Positions 21,939 to 29,869 of a DNA stretch of 64,000 bases are shown one piece after another. The first letter of the stretch is position 1. Each line of letters starts with the position of its first letter. The notes under the pieces were generated by a model. That model was not told the origin of the DNA. It made no database searches and was given only the letters and a program-made list of their open reading frames with translations. Source of the DNA: JAYRZB01 sp041916675 (GTDB lineage Bacteria > Pseudomonadota > Alphaproteobacteria > Rhizobiales > Devosiaceae); the NCBI GenBank assembly GCA_041916675.1, contig JAYRZB010000003.1:248001-312000 (forward strand), written 5' to 3'. Made by a program: the position numbers and the translations under genes.

Positions 21939-21969
21939 GACGCACTTGGTCGATTAGAGATTCCAGCGC

Positions 21970-23133
21970 ATGCGCCTGAAAGATTTCCGCATTACCCGGT
22001 TTCAGTTCGCCCGCGATCGCGTGATTGGCGACAGCCAGGTGCGTGCGGACGATGTCAATGTAGCCGCGCTCGAACTGATTGCCGATAGCGGCGAGGTGGG
22101 TTTGGGCTTTATTCAAACACTGTTTTTTCCCCTCCCCCACCAGGTCGAGATCGAACGGGTGTTTGCCTCCGAAGTCTGGCCCATGCTCGATGGTCAGCCA
22201 CCGGCCGCGCTCGTCCACCGCATCGGCCGCCCGCGTGGCGGCAATCAGCGCGCCTACACCCTGCCCTTTCACGAGGCGCTGCAGGTGGCGCTCTGGGATC
22301 TGGCCGCCAAAGAAGTGGGCCTGCCGCTGCACCAGATGCTGGGCAGCCGCCGCAACACAGTGCGGGCCTATGCCAGCGGGCTCGATTTCCACCTGTCCGA
22401 CGAAGACTTCACCGATCTCTTCTCCCACGCCAGTGCCCAGGGCTACACAGCCTTCAAGATCAAGGTTGGCCACCCCGATTTCGAGCGCGATCTGCACCGG
22501 CTCGATCTTCTGGCCAAGGCGGTGCGCCCCGGCTCGCAGTTCATGATCGATGCCAACGAGGCCTGGGGCGCCAAGGAGGCGCTGGTCAAGCTCGAGGCCA
22601 TCCGCCGCGCCGGTTACGACCTGCTTTGGGTCGAAGACCCCATCCTGCGCAGCGATTACGATGGCCTGCGGCTGCTGCGCGAAAGCGCGCCGTGGACGCT
22701 GATCAATTCGGGCGAATATCTTGATGCCTCGGGCAAGCGTGCGCTCATGCAGGCGGGCGGCACCGATATTCTCAACGTTCATGGCCAGGTCACCGATGTC
22801 ATGCGCATTGGCTGGCTGGCCGCCGAGCTTGGCATCCCGGTCACGCTGGGCAACACCTTCCTCGAGGTTGGCGTGCATATGGCCTGCGCCCTGCCCGAGG
22901 TCGAGTGGCTTGAATATTCCTTCCAGAATTTCGACCATCTCGTCGAAGAGCCGATCCTGATCCGCGATGGCTGGGCCCATGCGCCCGACCGTCCCGGCCA
23001 CGGGCTGGTGCTCAGCGAGACGTCCCGCCGCGAATGGTCGCGGCCCGAACTGCTGCCCCGGGACGAGCTTGGGCAGGCCCCTTTCAATCCGCGCGTCAGG
23101 CAAGCGCCCAAACTGGCGGCGAACCGGGCATAA
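21970..23133 (+). CDS. Enolase superfamily (mandelate racemase/muconate lactonizing-like) enzyme
   Basis: This 387-residue protein has the two-domain enolase fold. The barrel shows the KxK motif (AFKIKVGHPDFERD) and three metal ligands: Asp in FMIDANEAWG, Glu in LLWVEDPIL and Glu in LINSGEYLD. The usual His/Asp dyad segment of sugar acid dehydratases is not obvious; instead it reads DILNVHGQVTDVMRIG and PVTLGNTFLEVGVHMA. It begins an operon with a sugar ABC transporter and L-rhamnose mutarotase, so it probably acts on a sugar acid. The substrate is unknown. Confidence 0.85.
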   Translation: MRLKDFRITRFQFARDRVIGDSQVRADDVNVAALELIADSGEVGLGFIQTLFFPLPHQVEIERVFASEVWPMLDGQPPAALVHRIGRPRGGNQRAYTLPFHEALQVALWDLAAKEVGLPLHQMLGSRRNTVRAYASGLDFHLSDEDFTDLFSHASAQGYTAFKIKVGHPDFERDLHRLDLLAKAVRPGSQFMIDANEAWGAKEALVKLEAIRRAGYDLLWVEDPILRSDYDGLRLLRESAPWTLINSGEYLDASGKRALMQAGGTDILNVHGQVTDVMRIGWLAAELGIPVTLGNTFLEVGVHMACALPEVEWLEYSFQNFDHLVEEPILIRDGWAHAPDRPGHGLVLSETSRREWSRPELLPRDELGQAPFNPRVRQAPKLAANRA

Positions 23134-23172
23134 CCGGACACCGTCCCACCCCACTCATGGAGGAGACCTAGC

Positions 23173-24189
23173 ATGAAGACTGCAACCAGGTTCGCACAGA
23201 CCGCCATCGCGCTTGTGCTCACCGCCGGCATCGGCCTTGCGCCGGTTGTCACCCCGGCCTCGGCCGTCGAGCCGCTGGGCGAAAAGTGGTGCTCGGGCAT
23301 GAAGATCCGCTTCATGGCTGGCGGCGCGCAGGGCGATACGTTCGCCGCCGTCGTCCAGGCCGGCGGCGATCAGGCAGCCCTTGATACCGGCGCCACGCTC
23401 GAAGTGGTCTATTCGGGCTGGAACTCTGAAAAGATGGTCCAGCAGATGCGCGAAGCCCTCGCCCAGGGGGTGGATGGCATTGTCACCTACGGTTTCCCCG
23501 GCACAGCCGCACTCACCCCCATCGCCGAAGAAGCCGCCAAGGCTGGCGTACTGATGGCCTATATCAATTCGCCCGTACCCGACGTGACGGCCGAATTCGG
23601 CGGCGCCTTTGTCGGCGTGCATGATCTGAAAGCCCAGGGCATGGCCGTCGCCAACGAAGCCATCAAGCGCTTCGGCCTCAAGGCCGGCGATCATGCCGGT
23701 GTGCTGGTTCCGCTCGATCAGAAAGAACGTTCGGCCCGGGAATTCGGCGCCGTGGAAGCCTTCGAGGCGGCTGGCCTGATCGTTGAGCAGATCCCCAACA
23801 AGAACGAATATGGTGGCGAGCCGAACCTGGCGATCCCAGTGATCACCGCCGTCATCGCCAAGATCCCCGACCTCAAGGCCATCGTCTATGCCGGCGGCCA
23901 GCAGCTGGGCAATGCCGAAGCCTATATGACCGCAGCCGGCAAAGGCCCGGGCGAAGTGATCAACATCGGCTTTGATGCCAGCCCGCAGATCATCGATGGC
24001 TTCAAGAAGGGCTGGGTCCAGCTCACCTCCGACCAGCAGCCCTTCCAGCAAGGTTACCTGCCGGTGGTCAGCCTCTGCCAGCAGAAGGTGCTGGGCCTCA
24101 CCCCCATCGATGTTGAAACCGGTGCCGGTTTCATCACGCCCGATAATTATGAACAGGTCGGCGCCCTCGCCGAACGTGGTTTGCGCTAA
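23173..24189 (+). CDS. Sugar ABC transporter substrate-binding protein (CUT2/RbsB-like)
   Basis: This 338-residue periplasmic protein has a signal peptide ending near TPASAVE. The type I binding fold follows, with KIRFMAGGAQGDTFAAVVQA, ALAQGVDGIVTYGFPGTAA and VINIGFDASPQIIDGF. It captures the transported sugar for the permease. GGAGGAGACC upstream is a strong ribosome-binding site. A GC-rich hairpin follows the gene before the ATPase gene, as is common when the binding protein must be made in excess. Confidence 0.93.
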   Translation: MKTATRFAQTAIALVLTAGIGLAPVVTPASAVEPLGEKWCSGMKIRFMAGGAQGDTFAAVVQAGGDQAALDTGATLEVVYSGWNSEKMVQQMREALAQGVDGIVTYGFPGTAALTPIAEEAAKAGVLMAYINSPVPDVTAEFGGAFVGVHDLKAQGMAVANEAIKRFGLKAGDHAGVLVPLDQKERSAREFGAVEAFEAAGLIVEQIPNKNEYGGEPNLAIPVITAVIAKIPDLKAIVYAGGQQLGNAEAYMTAAGKGPGEVINIGFDASPQIIDGFKKGWVQLTSDQQPFQQGYLPVVSLCQQKVLGLTPIDVETGAGFITPDNYEQVGALAERGLR

Positions 24190-24206
24190 GCTCCCTTGAC
24201 GCAAAC

Positions 24207-24240
24207 GCGGCGGGCATCCCCTGCGCGGGGTGTCCGCCGC
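24207..24240 (+). other. Hairpin between binding-protein and ATPase genes
   Basis: A 10-bp stem (GCGGCGGGCA/TGTCCGCCGC, one G-U pair) with an inner CCC/GGG helix lies 18 bp after the binding-protein stop. There is no T-run, so it is more likely an mRNA-stabilising or attenuating hairpin than a full terminator. Confidence 0.6.
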
Positions 24241-24272
24241 ACTCTCTTGCCTTCACACCGATGGAAGCGCCC

Positions 24273-25043
24273 ATGGAAAAGATCATCCAGCTCAAGAACA
24301 TCACCATGATGTTCGGGCGCGTCAAAGCGCTCGAAAACGTCAATCTGCATGTCAACGAGAACGAGGTCCTTGGCCTGCTCGGTGACAATGGGGCGGGCAA
24401 GTCGACGCTGATCAAGGTCCTCGCCGGTCTGCACACCCCCACCTCGGGCGAAATCATCGTGCGCGGCAAGCCGGTGGCCAACTGGAACACCCAGCGCTCG
24501 CGCGATGCCAGGATCGAGACCGTGTTCCAGGACCGCGCCCTCACCGTGCAGCAGTCGATCATGGCCAACATTTTCATGGGCCGCGAGCTATCCAACATGC
24601 TCGGCTTTGTCGACCTTCGGAAGCAGCGCCGCGAGGCGCAGCGCCTGATGGACGAGATCGGCTTTACCTCCAAGATCATCGGGCCGGATTCGGTGGTCGG
24701 CCATCTTTCGGGCGGCGAGCGGCAGGGCGTGGCCATTGCCCGCGCCATCTATAACGATGCCGAACTGGTCGTTCTTGATGAACCCACCACCGCTTTGTCG
24801 CTGACCGAGACCAACAAGGTGTTCTCATTCGTCAACCGGCTCAAGGCGGCCGGCAAGTCGGTCATCTTCATCGGCCACAACATCCAGCACGTCTACGATA
24901 TCGCCGATCGCTTCGTGGTCATGGACCGGGGCACCAACGTGCTCAACATCACCAAGGACAAGGTCAGCTCGGCCCTCTCGCTCACCCGCTACATGGGCGA
25001 CCTCGCCCACGGCGCCCGCCCAGAGATCGGGGACATGCTATGA
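24273..25043 (+). CDS. Sugar ABC transporter ATP-binding protein (single ABC domain)
   Basis: This 256-residue ATPase has Walker A LLGDNGAGKSTLIKV, signature HLSGGERQGVAIARA and Walker B LVVLDEPTTALS. CUT2 sugar transporters usually have a tandem-ABC ATPase of about 500 residues; this is a single-domain version, as in fructose-type Frc systems. The ATG at 24273 has GGAAG 5 nt upstream and is preferred over 24261. Its stop overlaps an ATG (ATGA), but the permease probably starts further on. Confidence 0.92.
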   Translation: MEKIIQLKNITMMFGRVKALENVNLHVNENEVLGLLGDNGAGKSTLIKVLAGLHTPTSGEIIVRGKPVANWNTQRSRDARIETVFQDRALTVQQSIMANIFMGRELSNMLGFVDLRKQRREAQRLMDEIGFTSKIIGPDSVVGHLSGGERQGVAIARAIYNDAELVVLDEPTTALSLTETNKVFSFVNRLKAAGKSVIFIGHNIQHVYDIADRFVVMDRGTNVLNITKDKVSSALSLTRYMGDLAHGARPEIGDML

Positions 25044-25063
25044 CCTCCCAGGAGACCCGCACC

Positions 25064-26119
25064 ATGAGCACCAGCCCCACTGCGCCCTCGCTCGATGCTG
25101 ACAAGGACAACGGCAAGGCGGTCACCGAATTCTACGATGCCCGCGCTGGCGGCGGCGATACTGCGATCCGCCGCTACGTCAAGGACAACCGGCTCTGGCT
25201 CGGCACCCTGATGTTCCTTGTCGCCCTGCTCACCGTCTTTGCCTTCATGGCACCCTCGGTTTTTCTTGGCACCCGCATCTACTATTCGGTGGCCACCACG
25301 CTGCCCATCGCCATGGTGCTGGCGGTTCCGGCGGTGTTTGTGGTCACGGCGGGCGAGATCGATCTGTCCTTCCCGTCGGTCATGGGGCTTTCGGGCCTGT
25401 TCTTTGCCAGCGCCGTGCATGCCGGGGTCGATCCATTTGTGTCCTTCCTCATTGCCCTTGGCGGCGGCGTGCTGGTCGGGCTCTGCGTCGGCGCGCTGGT
25501 GGTCTATGGCAAGCTCTCTTCGCTGGTGGCCACGCTCGGCGTCAATTTCATGCTGCGCGGCCTGATGTTCGTGCTCACCGATGGCAATTCGATTGCTGTC
25601 CTTGAGCTGCGCGATAGTCCGTTCCGGCAGATTTTCATCGGCGATATATTCGGCATTCCGGGCCACCTGGTCTGGGCCACCGTCTTTGTCATCGGCTGCT
25701 GGGCCATCTACAAGCACCACCGCTTCGGCATCCACGTCCACCACATCGGCGATAATCCCGAAAGCGCCCGCGCCATGGGCATTAATGTCGACTGGACGCG
25801 CTGCCTGCTGTTCGCCTTCATGGGGCTTGGGGCGGCGCTGGCCGGGGTCATTTCGATCCAGATCAACTACACCTGGTGGCCCACCAGCGGCGATGCCATG
25901 CTGCTCATCGTTCTGGCTGCCATCTTTGTGGGTGGCACGCCCACCTGGGGCGGCATCGGCACCGTTGTTGGGGCCGTGCTCGGCGCCATCATCGTCACGC
26001 TCATGGATGTGGGGGTGATCGCGGCGGGCCTGTCCGGGTTCTATACGCAGTTCATCTCCGGCATCATCATCATCCTTGCCCTGCTCGGCCACCGCCTGCA
26101 GTCGGCCCGGGTGCGCTGA
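25064..26119 (+). CDS. Sugar ABC transporter permease (CUT2/RbsC-like)
   Basis: This 351-residue inner-membrane protein has a hydrophilic N-terminal stretch of about 40 residues, then about eight to ten membrane segments. Examples are LWLGTLMFLVALLTVFAFMA, TLPIAMVLAVPAVFVVTAG and FYTQFISGIIIILALLG. The family signature is seen in AAIFVGGTPTWGGIGTVVGA. AGGAG 9 nt before the ATG at 25064 supports that start over 25040. It pairs with the preceding ATPase and binding protein. Confidence 0.92.
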   Translation: MSTSPTAPSLDADKDNGKAVTEFYDARAGGGDTAIRRYVKDNRLWLGTLMFLVALLTVFAFMAPSVFLGTRIYYSVATTLPIAMVLAVPAVFVVTAGEIDLSFPSVMGLSGLFFASAVHAGVDPFVSFLIALGGGVLVGLCVGALVVYGKLSSLVATLGVNFMLRGLMFVLTDGNSIAVLELRDSPFRQIFIGDIFGIPGHLVWATVFVIGCWAIYKHHRFGIHVHHIGDNPESARAMGINVDWTRCLLFAFMGLGAALAGVISIQINYTWWPTSGDAMLLIVLAAIFVGGTPTWGGIGTVVGAVLGAIIVTLMDVGVIAAGLSGFYTQFISGIIIILALLGHRLQSARVR

Positions 26120-26126
26120 GGTCGCC

Positions 26127-26459
26127 ATGAGCCAGCGCATGGGCATGGTCATCTCCGTCCGTCCCGAAAAGCTTGCCGAATACAAAGCCCTGCACGCGCA
26201 GCCCTGGCCTGAAATGGACCAGGCGCTGCGCGACGCCCACATCGCCAACTATTCAATCTACCTGCGCGAACCCGAAAACCTGCTGTTCGGCTACTGGGAA
26301 TATGGCGGCACCGACTATGCCGCAGACATGCAGGCGCTGGGCGAAAAGGCCATCACCAAACGCTGGCTGGCTCTCACCGATCCGTGCCAGGCCGCGCTCT
26401 CCACCGCCGCGCCGGGCGAATGGTGGAGTTTCATGCCCGAGATCTATCACCTCGATTAG
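26127..26459 (+). CDS. rhaM: L-rhamnose mutarotase (RhaM family)
   Basis: This 110-residue protein has the full RhaM pattern: RMGMVISVRPEKLAEYKALH, AQPWPEMDQALRDAHIANYS, IYLREPENLLFGYWEYGG and a C-terminal PGEWWSFMPEIYHLD. RhaM interconverts the anomers of L-rhamnose and possibly related 6-deoxy sugars. It follows the permease by 7 bp, which ties the operon to a rhamnose-like sugar. It is convergent with the lacI gene by a 4-bp overlap. No rhamnose isomerase or kinase is in the window. Confidence 0.9.
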   Translation: MSQRMGMVISVRPEKLAEYKALHAQPWPEMDQALRDAHIANYSIYLREPENLLFGYWEYGGTDYAADMQALGEKAITKRWLALTDPCQAALSTAAPGEWWSFMPEIYHLD

Positions 26460-27475
26460 GTGAATTCGTCCGGCAGGTTTTCCTTGAGGATAATCTGCGT
26501 GCGCAGCGGATGCGCGCTCCAGCTTTGCCCGCGCGCTGCCCGCACCAGTTGTTCAAGCGTCTCACGCGCCTCGACGCGCGGGTTCTGGTCGATCACCGCA
26601 TCCATCACGCCCGCGAGCAGGTATTGCTTGGTGAACTCGGTTAGGTCGTGCCCGATAAACACCACCTCCTGAGCACGCCCCGCTTCCTCCAGCGCCCGCG
26701 CGATCCCGCGATTGCCCGCCCCGATATTATAGATGGCCGCCAGATCCCGGTGCCGGGCCAGATGCTCACGCGCTGCCGCATAGGCGCGTTCGTCATCGTC
26801 CTGGATTTCGCTGAAGCTGACCACTTCGAGTTGGTCAGCATGCTCGGACACAATGTGCCGAAACCCCATCTCGCGCTCTTCATGGCCGCGATAGGCAATC
26901 GACCCGGCAAACAGCGCCACCTTGTGCCGCCCCTTGCCGAGGAACCGGAACATCATATAGCCCGCCAGCCGCCCGGCGGTGCGGTTGTCGATCCCAACAT
27001 AGCCGACGCGCGGCACGTGCTGCACATCCGACACCAGGGTGATCACCTGCACCCCGGATCGCACCAGCCGCCGGATCGCATCGCGCACCGTCGGGTGATC
27101 GACGGCAATCACCGCCACCGCGCCGGTCCTGCCCTCGAAGGAGGCGAGTTTTTTCACCAGTGGCTCGGGGTTGAAGCCCTCGATCAGGTGCAACCGCCCC
27201 TCGATATCCTTGCGCGCCCCGGCCTGTTCCCGCAATTCGGCGCCCAGCTTGAGCATGAAGCTGTTGGTGCCAGCGGGCAGCACAAACTCGGCCTGCACCA
27301 CGGCGCCCGCCACCAATGGCTCGGTCCCCGGCGGCAGATAGCCGAGCCGCCGCGCCGCCTCGATCACAGCGAGGCGCGTGCGCTCCTTCACGCCGGGGCG
27401 GCCATTGAGCACGCGGTCAACCGTTGCGCCCGAAACCCCTGCCGCCTCTGCCACATCTGCCAGTGTTGATCGCAC
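26456..27475 (-). CDS. LacI family transcriptional regulator
   Basis: This regulator has 339 residues from the GTG at 27475, the start that gives a normal LacI N-terminus. The headpiece reads STLADVAEAAGVSGATVDRV then LNGRPGVKERTRLAV. The sugar-binding domain shows a type I fold with VITLVSDVQHVPRVGYVGID, AGRLAGYMMFRFLGKGRHKV and DLAAIYNIGAGNRGIARAL. The position between the transport operon and the catabolic operon and the shared motif at 27555 and 27740 suggest local control. A TTG at 27532 is less likely because a good promoter places transcription start near it. Confidence 0.88.
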   Translation of the reverse strand: MRSTLADVAEAAGVSGATVDRVLNGRPGVKERTRLAVIEAARRLGYLPPGTEPLVAGAVVQAEFVLPAGTNSFMLKLGAELREQAGARKDIEGRLHLIEGFNPEPLVKKLASFEGRTGAVAVIAVDHPTVRDAIRRLVRSGVQVITLVSDVQHVPRVGYVGIDNRTAGRLAGYMMFRFLGKGRHKVALFAGSIAYRGHEEREMGFRHIVSEHADQLEVVSFSEIQDDDERAYAAAREHLARHRDLAAIYNIGAGNRGIARALEEAGRAQEVVFIGHDLTEFTKQYLLAGVMDAVIDQNPRVEARETLEQLVRAARGQSWSAHPLRTQIILKENLPDEFT

Positions 27476-27537
27476 GCGAACGTCTGCTCCGTTTTGCCCA
27501 CCCACATCTATCGCGAGTCGCCGGGCAGGCAAGGCTT

Positions 27538-27565
27538 AGCCTAGCACAAAACAAAATGATGTAAA
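27538..27565 (-). promoter_or_regulatory. Putative promoter of the lacI-type gene
   Basis: On the minus strand TTTACA (27560-27565) and TAGGCT (27538-27543) are separated by 16 bp. The -35 box overlaps the shared 19-bp motif at 27555-27573. This fits autoregulation. Confidence 0.45.
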
Positions 27566-27573
27566 ATGATGTC
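27555..27573. promoter_or_regulatory. Shared 19-bp motif, lacI side
   Basis: AATGATGTAAAATGATGTC, a direct repeat of TGATG with a 10-bp period. It matches 27740-27758 at 17 of 19 positions. See the finding on the locus regulator. Confidence 0.6.
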
Positions 27574-27700
27574 TTTTCGAGCGCCCTCCGACTGCCGAGT
27601 ATTGCATCCCCGTGCGGCATATCGGAAATTTAAACAATATCTTTCAATATTTTAACTCACTGCCCATCTTGCGCGACACCCCCTCCACCCTCACCGCGTG

Positions 27701-27729
27701 TTGACATAAATCGATCCTACCCTCATTCT
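27701..27729 (+). promoter_or_regulatory. Putative promoter of the Gfo/Idh operon
   Basis: TTGACA (27701-27706), 17 bp, CATTCT (27724-27729). The predicted start is around 27737, immediately before the shared motif at 27740-27758, which is well placed for repression. The 368-bp gap between 27476 and 27843 holds only these control elements and no gene. Confidence 0.55.
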
Positions 27730-27739
27730 GTTGCGTCAT

Positions 27740-27758
27740 AATGATGTAAATTGATGGC
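27740..27758. promoter_or_regulatory. Shared 19-bp motif, operon side
   Basis: AATGATGTAAATTGATGGC, 17 of 19 identical to 27555-27573. It overlaps the likely transcription start of the catabolic operon. Confidence 0.6.
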
Positions 27759-27843
27759 CTGCGAGGCATTCAGCCTCCGACCATCAGCACAGCCGGACGG
27801 CAGCGCCGCATGCGCACCGCCACAACCGGCCCGGGGAGGGAAC

Positions 27844-28929
27844 ATGGCGATCGCGTTTGCGCCGGACGTCACCGTCCGCGAAAAGGGCTACACCATCGGC
27901 TGCATTGGCGGCGGCATGATCATGGCCGAGGTGCACCTCGAAGCCTATCGGCAGGCCGGGTTCAAGGTCGGCGCCATCGCTTCGCGCACGTTCGAAAAGA
28001 CACGCAAGATCGCTGAACGCTATGGCATTGCGGTTGTGCATCCCACGCCCAAGGCGCTGATCGAAGACAAGTCCATCGAAATCCTCGATATCGCCTATCC
28101 CCCCGACCTGCAGCCCGCCCTCATCCGCCACGCGCTCAAGCAGAAGCACATCAAGGCGATCCTCGCCCAAAAGCCGCTGGCGCTCTCGCTCAAGCAGGCC
28201 ATCAAGCTGCGCGACGAAGCCAAAGCCGCCGGCAAGGTGCTCTCGGTCAACCAGAACATGCGCTTCGACCAGTCCATGCGCGTGCTCAAGCAGATCCTCG
28301 ATGCCGGCGACCTCGGCGAGGTGGTCTTTGCCCAGATCGACATGCACGCCATCCCGCACTGGCAGACCTTCCTCGCCGAGTACGACCGCCTGACCCTCTC
28401 GAACATGAGCGTCCATCACCTCGATGTGCTGCGGTTCCTTTTCGGCGAACCCAGGGACATCACCACCCTCTCCCGCACCGATCCGCGCACCACCTTCAAG
28501 CACAAGGATGGCATCTGCGTTTCCACCCTCAACTTCAAGAACGGGGTGATGGCCGTTTCGCTCGAGGACGTCTGGAGCGGCCCGCGCCAGGACGGCTACG
28601 AGAATGACATCTTCATCGCCTGGCGCGTTGAAGGCACCGAGGGCGTGGCTAAGGGCACCATCGGCTGGCCCGATGGCAAGCCGTCCACCCTGACTTACAA
28701 TTCCGCCAGAACCACCGGCGGCAAATGGGTCACCCCGCACTGGGACACCACCTGGTTCCCGCACGCCTTCATCGGGGTGATGGAACAGCTTCAATACGCG
28801 CTGAAAAGCAGAACCACCCCCGAACTCAGCGTCGCCGACAACGTCAAGACCATGGCGCTGGTCGAGGCCGGTTACAAATCCATGGCCGAGCGGCGCACCG
28901 TCAAGCTCAGCGAAATCTCAACGAAATAG
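27844..28929 (+). CDS. Gfo/Idh/MocA family oxidoreductase
   Basis: This 361-residue NAD(P)-dependent sugar oxidoreductase has a Rossmann motif in YTIGCIGGGMIMAEVHLEAY. The usual EKP motif appears as ILAQKPLALSLKQA, with Gln instead of Glu. The active-site MSVHHLDVLRFLFGEP is intact. Such enzymes oxidise sugars or glycosides, often at C3. The ATG at 27844 follows GGGGAGGGA and is preferred over an upstream frame. It is the first gene of a six-gene operon. Confidence 0.9.
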   Translation: MAIAFAPDVTVREKGYTIGCIGGGMIMAEVHLEAYRQAGFKVGAIASRTFEKTRKIAERYGIAVVHPTPKALIEDKSIEILDIAYPPDLQPALIRHALKQKHIKAILAQKPLALSLKQAIKLRDEAKAAGKVLSVNQNMRFDQSMRVLKQILDAGDLGEVVFAQIDMHAIPHWQTFLAEYDRLTLSNMSVHHLDVLRFLFGEPRDITTLSRTDPRTTFKHKDGICVSTLNFKNGVMAVSLEDVWSGPRQDGYENDIFIAWRVEGTEGVAKGTIGWPDGKPSTLTYNSARTTGGKWVTPHWDTTWFPHAFIGVMEQLQYALKSRTTPELSVADNVKTMALVEAGYKSMAERRTVKLSEISTK

Positions 28930-28942
28930 GGAGGACGAGAAA

Positions 28943-29857
28943 ATGATGCAGTCCGGCATTTTCACCGGTTATTTCCCCTACGGTCTGGAGGAAACGGCCC
29001 GCCTCATCCGCGGCTATGGCTTCAACACCGTCCAGCTCGACCTGCACTTCAAGGATATCGACCTCAGCTACGGCCAGTTGACCAAGGAAAAGACCAAGAA
29101 GGTCCGCGATACCTTCCGCGACCACAATCTGCCGATCTGCTGCGTGTCGGGCTACACCAACATCATCCACCCCGACCTGGCGCATCGCAAAGCCAATATC
29201 GACCGGCTCAAGGAGATCATCCGCCACGCCCGCGACCTTGGCTCGCCTTACGTCATTTCGGAAACCGGCACCTACAACACGCAGTCCGAATGGATGAGCG
29301 ACCCGAAGAACCGCAGCGAGGAAGGCTTCGAAACCTGCCGCAAGGTCATCGCCGAACTGGCGCAGGAAGCCTACGATCACGGCGCCGTCTTCTGCCTCGA
29401 AACCTATGTCAACAACGTCGTCGGCTCCGTCGAGGAAACCGTGCGCATGTTCGCCCAGGTCGATCACCCCGGCCTTGGCCTGTTGATGGACCCGACCAAC
29501 TATTTCGAGAGCCACAACATCGATGACATGGACAAGGTGATCAACCAGGTCTTCGATACCCTTGCCGACAAGATCAAGGTCGCCCACGCCAAGGATGTCG
29601 CCCGTTCGGACGGCGACAAGTCCGAAAAGCATGCCGACATCGGCGATGCCGATGCCCTTGCCTCCCACACCTTCCGCGGCGTCGGCGAAATCGTCCTCAA
29701 CGCCCCTGGCACCGGCGCGCTGAACTACGATCTCTATCTCCAGCGCCTGTCCGAGAAGCACCCCAATATCCCGGTCATCATCGAACACCTCGACGAGGCC
29801 GACGTGCCGCGCTCCAAGGCCTTCCTCGATGCCAAGTTCAAGGCCCACGGGCTCTAA
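28943..29857 (+). CDS. Sugar phosphate isomerase/epimerase family TIM-barrel protein
   Basis: This 304-residue protein belongs to the AP-endonuclease-2-like TIM-barrel family. It begins MMQSGIFTGYFPYGLEETAR, with later metal-site segments in YVISETGTYNTQSEW, CLETYVNNVVGSVEE, GLLMDPTNYFESHN, KVAHAKDV and VIIEHLDEADV. Relatives epimerise sugars or act on 3-keto-sugars next to Gfo/Idh enzymes, as with YcjR and YcjS. The gene follows the oxidoreductase by 13 bp with GGGAGGA as ribosome-binding site. Confidence 0.88.
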   Translation: MMQSGIFTGYFPYGLEETARLIRGYGFNTVQLDLHFKDIDLSYGQLTKEKTKKVRDTFRDHNLPICCVSGYTNIIHPDLAHRKANIDRLKEIIRHARDLGSPYVISETGTYNTQSEWMSDPKNRSEEGFETCRKVIAELAQEAYDHGAVFCLETYVNNVVGSVEETVRMFAQVDHPGLGLLMDPTNYFESHNIDDMDKVINQVFDTLADKIKVAHAKDVARSDGDKSEKHADIGDADALASHTFRGVGEIVLNAPGTGALNYDLYLQRLSEKHPNIPVIIEHLDEADVPRSKAFLDAKFKAHGL

Positions 29858-29869
29858 GCGGAACCAGAC

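Noticed and set aside
24134..24748. Minus-strand frames opposite the ABC transporter genes
   Set aside because: They are shadows of conserved genes on the plus strand.
27630..27660. AT-rich stretch with TTTAAAC and TTTTAAC that could be read as a CtrA site
   Set aside because: The spacing between TTAA halves is about 20 bp rather than 7, so it does not fit.
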